Positions 57,419 to 64,000 of a stretch of 64,000 bases of DNA are shown piece after piece. This stretch comes from Catenulispora acidiphila DSM 44928 (GTDB lineage: Bacteria; Actinomycetota; Actinomycetes; Streptomycetales; Catenulisporaceae): the NCBI RefSeq assembly GCF_000024025.1, contig NC_013131.1:8164229-8228228 (forward strand). Reading direction: 5' to 3'. The notes below the pieces were generated by a model, which was not told where the DNA came from, ran no database searches, and saw only the letters and a list, made by a program, of their open reading frames with translations. Numbering within the stretch: position 1 is the first letter of the stretch; each line of letters opens with the position of its first letter. The translations under genes were made by a program, and so were the position numbers.

Positions 57419-58000
57419 CTACTCAGCCTTGGCCTTCGCGGCAGCCTTCATCTCCTTCTTGAAGGCCCGCACCTTCACCAAGCTAGCCGCGTCCGTCACG
57501 TCCGCCACCGAGCGCGTCGACCCCTTCGTGCCGTAGTCGCCGGCGGCCTCGCGCCAACCCTTCGGCGTCACGCCGAGCTGCTTGCCCAGCAGCGCGACCA
57601 GGATCTGCGCCTTCTGCTTCCCGTAGCCGGGGAGGGCGCCGACGCGCTTCAGCAGGTCCGCGCCGTCCTTGGCGCCGGTCCATACCGCTGCGGCGTCGCC
57701 GGCGTAGTCCTCGGCGATGGCGCGTGCCAGCTTCTGGGTGCGCTCGGCCATCGCTTTCGGGAAGCGGTGGATCGCCGGGACCTCGGAGAACACGGCCACG
57801 AACTTCTCCGGGTCATAGCCGGCGATCTGCTCGGCGTCCAGGCGGTCCACGCCGAGGCGTGTCGCGAGCACGTACGGGCCGGAGAACGCCTTCTCCATCG
57901 GGATCTGCTGGTCCAGGAGCATGGCGGTGAGGACGCCGAGCGGGTCCTTCGCGAGGAAGGCGTCGGCGTCGGGGTCTTGGGCCAGATGCAGCGTCACCAT
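57419..58000 (-). CDS. HhH-GPD family DNA-repair-type protein
   Basis: 193 residues. VTLHLAQDPDADAFLAKDPL start, the conserved LLDQQIPMEKAFSGPYVLAT, and a helix-hairpin-helix VGALPGYGKQKAQILVALLG. Resembles HhH-GPD base-excision glycosylases; the usual catalytic Asp and the C-terminal iron-sulfur cysteines are not obvious, so substrate and activity are open. ATG 58000 chosen; codons to 58033 overlap the TPR gene 3' end region. Often annotated only as HhH-GPD-type base excision repair protein. Confidence 0.85.
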   Translation of the reverse strand: MVTLHLAQDPDADAFLAKDPLGVLTAMLLDQQIPMEKAFSGPYVLATRLGVDRLDAEQIAGYDPEKFVAVFSEVPAIHRFPKAMAERTQKLARAIAEDYAGDAAAVWTGAKDGADLLKRVGALPGYGKQKAQILVALLGKQLGVTPKGWREAAGDYGTKGSTRSVADVTDAASLVKVRAFKKEMKAAAKAKAE

Positions 58001-58073
58001 GACCCCAGCCTGACAGACCCGGCGCCGCGCCACGGTCGGTTCTGGTCCGTTCGAGGCACCGGATCGCGCCGGG

Positions 58074-59903
58074 TCAGTCCTCGGACTCCAGCCGCGCGGC
58101 GACGTCGGCGACGAAGGCCCGGCCCTTCGGCTCCAGCCACGGACAGGCCAGGACCAGGTGGCACATCGAGCCGAGCACCGTCACGGCGCGCTTCTCGGCC
58201 GCCTGCATGAACTGGCTCACCCGGTTCAGCAGCCATTCCAGGACGTCGGCCCGGGTCTCGGGGAACGCCCATCCCACCGCGACCAGCGCCATCCCGGCCG
58301 CCTCGCAGACCCAGTCCTCCGGGCCGTTCAGCAGCTCCACCACCACCCGGCGCCGCTCCGAGCCGACCCACGGCTGGTCGGCGCGGTGGTGCGCGATCCC
58401 GACACACGCGATCGTCTGCACCGAGCGCACCCAGTAGTCCGGCGCCTCCATCGCGAACCCGTCCGGCCACGGTGCGTCCTGCGGCGCCGGCAGGTGCACC
58501 AGCACGCCGAGCAGGTCCGCGACCGGCACGCCGGCCAGCGCGACCGCGTGGTCGTACAGCGACGTCGGACCCGGCCAGTTCGGCGTCGCCAGGTCCCGCA
58601 CCAGCGCGAGCGCCTGCGCGGACGGCGGCACGACCGCCGGGACCGCGTCGCAGCCCTCGTACCGCCACACCGTCACGCCGACCTGGGCGGCCGGCAGGCG
58701 CGGGTCCGGGTCACCGACCTCCTGGAACGCGACGTGCAGACCCGGGATCACCAGCCGCAGAGCGCTGATCGCACTCGGCGGCTCGATGATCGACAGCGAC
58801 ATCTCCCCGGACATGGTGAGGTTGTCCTGCTCGACCAGCTGCCGCAGCACGTTGATACACGCCTCCGTGCCGCCGGTCACCCGGCCCAGCCACGGCAGCC
58901 GCTGGACGTGATGCCCGAACAGGTATCCGGCGTAGTCGTGGTCCGGGTGCGCCCGGTGGTAGTCGGTGAGCTCCAGCAGGTGCACGCTGTCGCCGTCGGC
59001 CTCGAACCGCATGCCGAGCAGCGCCGGCGCGGCCTTCTCGTGCTCCGGCTCGACCGCCACCAGCCTCTCCAGCAGCGCCAGACCCTCCGCACGCCGCCCG
59101 ACGAAAGCCAGCAGCTCCGCCAGGTCGACGATCAAGTACGTCTGCGATGGATCCTGCGCGACGGTCTGCGTCCACAGCGCGATGGTCTCGTCCACCCGGC
59201 CCGCCCGTCGCAGGGCGTTGCCGAGCATGATCGCACCCATCGCTCCGGCACCGGACCGGACCGCCACCTCGCCCCAGTACACGGCCAGCTCGGTGTCACC
59301 GAGCCGCCGGGCCAGGCCCGAGGCGACGGCGGCCAGGTGCGGGTCCTCGCCGCGCGCCAGCACCGCCCGCACCACCGCGGCGAAGTGCCCCAGCGGCTCG
59401 CGCTCCTCCTCCGCCACCGGGTCGCCGAGACCCTGACACAGCCGCAGCACGGCCTGGGTCAGCGACTCCGCGCTCAGCCTCGACGGCAGCTCCGGGTCCG
59501 CCATCCACGCCACGTCCGCCCACGGCCGCACCGGTGCCGCACCCATGACACCGGCCAGCAGCAGGACCGCTTCGTCGAAGCGGCCGATCGCGGCCAGCAG
59601 GCTGGCCCGGCAGGCCAGCTCACCGGTGTAGCGGGAGGCGGCCGGGAACAGCTCCAGCGCCGCCGCCGGACCGCCGACCCGCGCCACCAGCGCGGCCAGC
59701 GCCTCGTGCGCCTCCGGCAGCGACGGGTCGGTCCCGATCGCGCCGGCCACGTGATCGGCCGTGTGCTCCAGGTCGCCGCTGTCGAGGATCAGCCGCGCGA
59801 CCGCGACCTCTCCCTCGGCTTCCAGGCGCTCGCAACAACCGGTGTCACAGGCGTCGGTGTGCGTGTGAGTGTGCTCCTCGGCGTGCTCGTCGTGCGTGTC
59901 CAA
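58074..59903 (-). CDS. TPR-repeat protein with metal-binding-like N-terminus
   Basis: 609 residues. N-terminus is His/Asp/Cys-rich (HDEHAEEHTHTHTDACDTGC), typical of metal binding. Then about 12 TPR-like helical pairs (LPEAHEALAALVARVGGPAA, VYWGEVAVRSGAGAMGAIML, YLIVDLAELLAFVGRRAEGL) up to about residue 330, followed by a larger helical region (ALRLVIPGLHVAFQEVGDPD). A TTG start at 59903 follows GGAGGGG. No membrane segment. Function unknown; similar large cytoplasmic TPR proteins occur in actinomycetes. Separate unit. Confidence 0.75.
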   Translation of the reverse strand: MDTHDEHAEEHTHTHTDACDTGCCERLEAEGEVAVARLILDSGDLEHTADHVAGAIGTDPSLPEAHEALAALVARVGGPAAALELFPAASRYTGELACRASLLAAIGRFDEAVLLLAGVMGAAPVRPWADVAWMADPELPSRLSAESLTQAVLRLCQGLGDPVAEEEREPLGHFAAVVRAVLARGEDPHLAAVASGLARRLGDTELAVYWGEVAVRSGAGAMGAIMLGNALRRAGRVDETIALWTQTVAQDPSQTYLIVDLAELLAFVGRRAEGLALLERLVAVEPEHEKAAPALLGMRFEADGDSVHLLELTDYHRAHPDHDYAGYLFGHHVQRLPWLGRVTGGTEACINVLRQLVEQDNLTMSGEMSLSIIEPPSAISALRLVIPGLHVAFQEVGDPDPRLPAAQVGVTVWRYEGCDAVPAVVPPSAQALALVRDLATPNWPGPTSLYDHAVALAGVPVADLLGVLVHLPAPQDAPWPDGFAMEAPDYWVRSVQTIACVGIAHHRADQPWVGSERRRVVVELLNGPEDWVCEAAGMALVAVGWAFPETRADVLEWLLNRVSQFMQAAEKRAVTVLGSMCHLVLACPWLEPKGRAFVADVAARLESED

Positions 59904-60054
59904 GAGCCGGCTCCCCTCCAGACTCGGCGTCGGATAGGGACACGAGACTATCCATAACCTGCGACGGGCGCGGACGGAGCTTTACCTCTCCTTTCCCTTT
60001 TTCCTAGTGGGCGTCGGGCTTTCTCGGTGGTCATCAGTCATTAGCCATCAGTCA

Positions 60055-61146
60055 TCAGCGGCGCATGGCGACCTGCAATCTCCCGGCGGTCCCGAACACC
60101 ACCACCTGCCCGTCCTCATCAGTACGGAAGACCCGCGCCTCGGCACCGGAAGCCAGCGCGATGGTGCGCGGCGCCGGATGGCCGTAGGTGTTGCCCTTAC
60201 CGACCGAGATGACGGCGACCCTCGGGTGGACGGCGGCGAACAGGTCGGGGTCCTGATGCGCGGAGCCATGGTGCGGCACCTTCAGGACGTCGGCGGCGAG
60301 ATCCGGGTGTGCGGCCAGGATCGCCGCCTGCGACGGCGGCTCGATGTCGCCGGTGAGCAGGAGCCGGACCGGGCCGTCCCGCGTCGCGACCGTCACCTGG
60401 AGCACGACGCTGGAGTTGTTCGGGCCGGAGCCCTCCTCGCCACGGCCCTTCGGCGAGGCCCGGGCTTGGCGACGGCCGCGGCGGCGGCTCTTGCCACCGG
60501 GCTCGGGTGGTATCGGCGGGCTCACGCTCGGGTCGGGCCACAGGACGTCCCAGGACACCGGACCGAACTGCCGGTGTTCACCGGCCGCTGCCATCGAGGT
60601 GGCGACGTGAGCCGCGTCCGCCCAGGCCGTGACTTCGGAGACACCTCGGGGCGGATCGGGATCGTCAGTGGTCTCGATCTCGGTAACGACGCGCCCCTTC
60701 AGCACACCGGGGACGCCGTCGACATGGTCGGCATGGAAGTGGGTCAAGATCAGCAGCGGAACCTTGCGGACCCCGAGCAGGGTCAAGCAGTGGTCGGCCT
60801 TCGCCGGATCAGGACCGGTGTCGACGACAACGGCTTCGCCCGGACCCACGGCAAGCGCCAGGGCGTCGCCCTGCCCGACGTCGCAGACTGCGAAGATCCA
60901 GTTCTGCGGCGGCCAGATGGCTGGACGGCTGCGGATGAAGAACAGCACAGCGGCGATGGATATCAGGGCCGCGAGGAGGATGATGGTGACCGCGCCCACG
61001 CCGCCGCGACCACCGGGGCGGTTCGGACCGCCCCGAAAGCCATCCCCTCCACGGCTTCCGGGACCTGGCCGGCCGGGGTCATTCCCACGGCGGCGCATCG
61101 GATCGGGCTCGGGGCCCGGCGATATCCAGGGTCCTATCTCGGTCAT
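60055..61146 (-). CDS. ComEC C-terminal MBL-fold protein (split ComEC)
   Basis: 363 residues. After a 55-residue Pro/Gly/Arg-rich leader comes a membrane helix VGAVTIILLAALISIAAVLF, then the metallo-beta-lactamase domain: FAVCDVGQGDALALAVGPGE, LILTHFHADHVDGVPGVLKG (HxHxDH), LLLTGDIEP, and VLKVPHHGSAHQDPDLFAAV. In most actinomycetes this is the last domain of one long ComEC. Here it is its own gene whose ATG overlaps the stop of the preceding comEC gene (ATGA). Probably hydrolyses DNA or acts in uptake; unproven. Confidence 0.85.
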   Translation of the reverse strand: MTEIGPWISPGPEPDPMRRRGNDPGRPGPGSRGGDGFRGGPNRPGGRGGVGAVTIILLAALISIAAVLFFIRSRPAIWPPQNWIFAVCDVGQGDALALAVGPGEAVVVDTGPDPAKADHCLTLLGVRKVPLLILTHFHADHVDGVPGVLKGRVVTEIETTDDPDPPRGVSEVTAWADAAHVATSMAAAGEHRQFGPVSWDVLWPDPSVSPPIPPEPGGKSRRRGRRQARASPKGRGEEGSGPNNSSVVLQVTVATRDGPVRLLLTGDIEPPSQAAILAAHPDLAADVLKVPHHGSAHQDPDLFAAVHPRVAVISVGKGNTYGHPAPRTIALASGAEARVFRTDEDGQVVVFGTAGRLQVAMRR

Positions 61147-62693
61147 GAGATCTCCTCCTTGCGTTTCGCCGTCGCAGCCGTGATCAGGAACACCAGCGCG
61201 TAGACCGCCATCAGCCCGAGGGCTCCGGGCAGGCCGTCGGGCCAGCCGACGGTGGCGCCGGGCAGCCGCGATCCGTAGCGGGCAACCGCCACGATCCCGT
61301 CGGTCGGCCATTGGGCCAGCCACGCCACCGCGGTCCCCAGCGGGAGCCAGACGGATGCGCTGAGCAGCGCCACGGCTCCGAGGACGGTCGCCGGCCCGAC
61401 GCAGAACTCGGCGAGCAGGTTCGCCGGGAGCGACAGCGGCGTGACCGCGGCGGTGAAGGACACCAGGATCGGCAGGCAGAACGTTTCGGCGGCAGCGGTG
61501 CAGGCCAGCGACTCGGCGATGCGGTGCGGCACGCCGCGGTCGGTCAGCGCCTGCTGCCAACCCGGCGCCAGGATGAAGAGCCCGGCGGTCGCGCACAACG
61601 AGAGGGCGAAGCCGTAGGACCGCGCGAGCCAGGGATCGAACAGGAGCAGCAGAGTCCCGCCCGCGCACAGCAGCGGAAGCCCTCGCGCCTGCCGTCCGAC
61701 CGCCGCGAGCAGCAGGCCGAGCACCGCCATCACGCTCGCACGCACCATCGACGGCTCGGGCCGGGCCAGCACGGTGAAGCCGATGACGACGGCCAGGCCG
61801 GTGAGCGTCAGGAACCTGCCGCGCACCCCGGCAAAGCGCGCGACCGGCATCGCCGCGGTCAGGACGAACACCAGGTTCTCGCCGCTCACGGCGGTGAGGT
61901 GGGTCAGTCCGGTGTCGCGGAAGGCGATCGCCAGGCTGGGCGGTTCCTGCGACACGTCGCCGATCACCAGGCCGGGGACCAGTCCGCGCGGGTCGGCGGG
62001 CAGGTGAGCGCAGGCGTCGCGCAGAGCTTGGCGCAGCTTGCCGGCCAGCCGCTGGAGCGCGTTCGGACCGGCGAGGACCTCGGGCGGGCGGTGGACGGAG
62101 AGCGTCGCGGCATCGGGGGTGTCGTCGGGGGCGGGGCGGAGGCGGCCGGTGATGCGCAGGCGGGTGGACGGCAGGAACTGCCAGGCGCCGGGGTCGGAGG
62201 CCAGAGCTGTGGCGGGAAGCCGGGTGCCGAACTCGTTGACGCGCTCGATGCGCAGGGGCACGACGGCGAAGGGTCCGTGCAGGGAGGTCGCGATGTGCGG
62301 GTCGTCGGTGACGACGGCTTCGACGGTCGCCTGGGCGTGCGCGGCGGCGAGGCGCGGGAGCGGGCCGGTGTGGGTGGCGATGGTGCGGGTGGTGGCGGCG
62401 GTTCCGGCGCCGGCCGCGACGAAGCAGGCGGCGGCGAGGGTGCGGCGGCGGGTTCTGGTGCGGGTCGGGGTGGGGTCGGTGCGGGTGGCGGGTCGGGCAG
62501 GGCCGCTGCTGCGGAGAAGAAGGCTCGCGCCGACCGCCGCGCAGGCTACCCAGAGCAGGAGTGCCACCTGCGAGGTGAACCCGTTGCCGACGAAGGCTGC
62601 GACGTACGCGGCCAGCAGGATCGGCACGAGGCGCAGGTCGCGACGTGGACGCTGGTCGTGATCGACGGAGCGGTAGGTGGCGGTCAGACTCAT
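61143..62693 (-). CDS. comEC: ComEC/Rec2 competence channel, membrane part
   Basis: 516 residues. DUF4131-like N-terminus (VDHDQRPRRDLRLVPILLAA), an OB-like region (FAVVPLRIERVNEFGTRLPA), and the competence domain with LVPGLVIGDVSQEPPSLAIA, HLTAVSGENLVFVLTAAMPV and RASVMAVLGLLLAAVGRQAR; eight or more membrane helices. Forms the channel for single-stranded DNA in transformation in other bacteria. It stops before the MBL domain and is translationally coupled to the next gene. Starts 4 bp after the comEA stop. Confidence 0.92.
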   Translation of the reverse strand: MSLTATYRSVDHDQRPRRDLRLVPILLAAYVAAFVGNGFTSQVALLLWVACAAVGASLLLRSSGPARPATRTDPTPTRTRTRRRTLAAACFVAAGAGTAATTRTIATHTGPLPRLAAAHAQATVEAVVTDDPHIATSLHGPFAVVPLRIERVNEFGTRLPATALASDPGAWQFLPSTRLRITGRLRPAPDDTPDAATLSVHRPPEVLAGPNALQRLAGKLRQALRDACAHLPADPRGLVPGLVIGDVSQEPPSLAIAFRDTGLTHLTAVSGENLVFVLTAAMPVARFAGVRGRFLTLTGLAVVIGFTVLARPEPSMVRASVMAVLGLLLAAVGRQARGLPLLCAGGTLLLLFDPWLARSYGFALSLCATAGLFILAPGWQQALTDRGVPHRIAESLACTAAAETFCLPILVSFTAAVTPLSLPANLLAEFCVGPATVLGAVALLSASVWLPLGTAVAWLAQWPTDGIVAVARYGSRLPGATVGWPDGLPGALGLMAVYALVFLITAATAKRKEEIS

Positions 62694-62697
62694 GGCG

Positions 62698-63990
62698 TCA
62701 CACCGTCACCGAATCGCGCATGTCCGCGAACTTCCGGTCGCCGATCCCGCGTACCTGCCGCAACTGCGCGACGGACTCGAAGCGGCCGTGCTCGGTCCGC
62801 CAGTCCAGGATCCGCTGGGCCAGCGCGGGACCCACGGCGGGCACGGTTTCCAGCTGCTCCAGGGTCGCGGTGTTGAGATTCACCGGCTGCGTGGTCTTGC
62901 CGCGCTTGCCATGCGCCGCCCCGCTGCTCGACGGCTGCGGCAGGCCGACGACCGGACTCGGCGCGCCCGCGATGCCGACGCGCAACTGCTCGCCGTCGGT
63001 GACCGGACGCGCGAGGTCGAGCGCGGTGACGTCCACGCCGGGCAGCGCGCCGCCGGCTGCGGCCAGCGCTTCGTAGACGCGCGATCCGGCGGGGAGCGTG
63101 GCGATGCCGGGGCGCGCGACCTTGCCCTCGACGTCGACGACCACTTCGCTGCCCGCTGCCGGGCCGGCCACGGCCGGGGTGGTGGACATGGCGGTGTGCG
63201 GCGGGCAGCTCGGGCGCTTCGCAGCCATGGCTTTGGCGTAGCGGCGAGTGAGCGGCGCATGGGACCAGTTCCTGGCCAGCGCCGGATCTGCGACGACCGG
63301 CACGATGGTCACGGTGCGCGCACGCTGCCCGCTTGGGCTGGCTGCGGGATGTGCCGCGATCGGCACGACCGTCAGGATGCTCTCATGCCAGCCGGTGGCC
63401 GATGCAGGTCGTGCATCGGCTGCCATGACCGACAGGGCGCGCATATGCCAACCCGTCGGTGCTGTGACCGGAGGAAGTGCCTGCGGTGAGCCGGACGGTC
63501 GCGCGTGCGTTCGGCAGGCGCCGTCGTGCTCGGCTGCGACTCCACCGGCTTTGACGGAGTCGCCGCCCTCGGCGCTCGGCATGGGATGGTCGTCGTCCGG
63601 CGCTGGTGTGGCGGACGCCGCGTCTCCTGCCTTCCCCGCCACGTCGACCACCGTGCTCTGCGAACGGGTCAGGTACCACCCGCCGGCCGCCGCCCCGCCG
63701 ATGGCCACCACCGCCACCGCCGTGGCAGCCGGCAGGCTCAGGGCCCAGCGACCGTGAAGGGTCGCCGGAACACGATGCTCGATCGACTGGGCCGCCCGGC
63801 GCCACCAGGGGCGATGTGCGTGGTGCCGGGCGGCCAGCGCCTCGGAGAGAGGCATGGGACCCTCAGCGGCAGGCGACCAATACCGCCCCGGATCCCCATG
63901 AAGCGAAGCCAGCCGGTCGCGAGCCGTCGGCTGCGGGCTGCGGGGTTGGGCGCTGCCATGCGGCGCGTTTCCCGAACTGGTTCGTTCCAT
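62698..63990 (-). CDS. comEA: ComEA-like DNA-binding protein
   Basis: 430 residues, long for ComEA. N-terminal cytoplasmic region, one membrane helix at about 82-104 (ALSLPAATAVAVVAIGGAAA), a long linker (130-280) that holds three ~20-residue repeats, a SLBB domain (VVVDVEGKVARPGIATLPAG, then DGEQLRVGI), and two helix-hairpin-helix motifs at the end (QPVNLNTATLEQLETVPAVG, RFESVAQLRQVRGIGDRKFA). Binds double-stranded DNA outside the membrane and feeds ComEC. Heads the comEA-comEC operon. Confidence 0.93.
   Translation of the reverse strand: MERTSSGNAPHGSAQPRSPQPTARDRLASLHGDPGRYWSPAAEGPMPLSEALAARHHAHRPWWRRAAQSIEHRVPATLHGRWALSLPAATAVAVVAIGGAAAGGWYLTRSQSTVVDVAGKAGDAASATPAPDDDHPMPSAEGGDSVKAGGVAAEHDGACRTHARPSGSPQALPPVTAPTGWHMRALSVMAADARPASATGWHESILTVVPIAAHPAASPSGQRARTVTIVPVVADPALARNWSHAPLTRRYAKAMAAKRPSCPPHTAMSTTPAVAGPAAGSEVVVDVEGKVARPGIATLPAGSRVYEALAAAGGALPGVDVTALDLARPVTDGEQLRVGIAGAPSPVVGLPQPSSSGAAHGKRGKTTQPVNLNTATLEQLETVPAVGPALAQRILDWRTEHGRFESVAQLRQVRGIGDRKFADMRDSVTV
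63271..63456 (-). repeat. Three ~20-residue repeats in the ComEA linker
   Basis: Residues 179-240 consist of three degenerate units beginning TGWHMRALSVMAAD, TGWHESILTVVPIAA and SGQRARTVTIVPVVA. The DNA copies are about 60-63 bp. They lie between the membrane helix and the SLBB domain and probably set the reach of the DNA-binding end. Confidence 0.7.
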
Positions 63991-64000
63991 GCCACCGAAG

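Noticed and set aside
61146-61668. Upstream extension of the MBL gene to 61668
   Set aside because: The extension overlaps the conserved comEC membrane domain in another frame and shows no homology; the overlap start at 61146 is better.

Overview
The window is very GC-rich, tightly packed DNA from a multicellular-type actinomycete. I read it as Streptomycetales or Catenulisporales-like, but no gene fixes the genus. Supporting signs are: Zur-type zinc control, HrcA/CIRCE control of dnaJ, a Hanks-type kinase, DUF3097, a leucine-rich leader peptide before leuA, the gene order comEA-comEC-holA-rpsT-lepA-(MOSC)-hemW-hrcA-dnaJ-rsmE-phoH-ybeY-CBS transporter-era-leuA-recO-uppS-zur-glyS-dusB-ppdK-dgt, and many genes that appear to start leaderless.

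Most of the window is core genome on the minus strand. Left part (1-20.6 kb): dgt (cut by the edge), an ECF sigma factor with an EthD-like partner, ppdK, YceI, dusB, glyS, a zinc-uptake cassette (substrate-binding protein, ATPase, an odd small ORF, permease, Zur) behind a Zur-type operator, uppS, recO, a zinc-ribbon/TerB-like protein with repeated ETM motifs, and leuA with an attenuator. Middle part (20.7-45.2 kb): a thermolysin-family protease, acetyltransferases, era, a cytidine-deaminase-like protein, tRNA-Gly(GCC) beside a decayed DUF4231 fragment, a CBS-domain transporter, ybeY, phoH, a VWA protein paired with a divergent adenylosuccinate-synthetase paralogue, HIT, rsmE, dnaJ, hrcA, DUF3097, hemW and an MFS transporter. 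Right part (45.3-64 kb): a predicted RNA-repair operon, PhzF-like, lepA, rpsT, a membrane Ser/Thr kinase, holA, an HhH-GPD protein, a TPR protein, and a split comEC with comEA.

The two most novel-looking units are accessory islands in this core. (1) At 45.4-50.7 kb a two-gene operon encodes an RNA ligase fused to a P-loop end-processing kinase, followed by a 1007-residue protein that joins an MJ1316/DUF504-like domain, an EEP phosphatase/nuclease, a 2H phosphoesterase and a eukaryote-like poly(A) polymerase. Together these could process, heal, seal and extend broken RNA ends. (2) At 29.5-32.1 kb a VWA protein is followed by a PurA paralogue that keeps the catalytic Asp and His but has lost the usual aspartate-binding arginine loop, behind a 9-bp inverted repeat that may be an operator.

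Intergenic regions carry several short tandem repeats (12, 23 and 35 bp), a G-quadruplex-prone stretch, and strong hairpin terminators. No CRISPR array, insertion sequence, prophage or biosynthetic gene cluster was seen.
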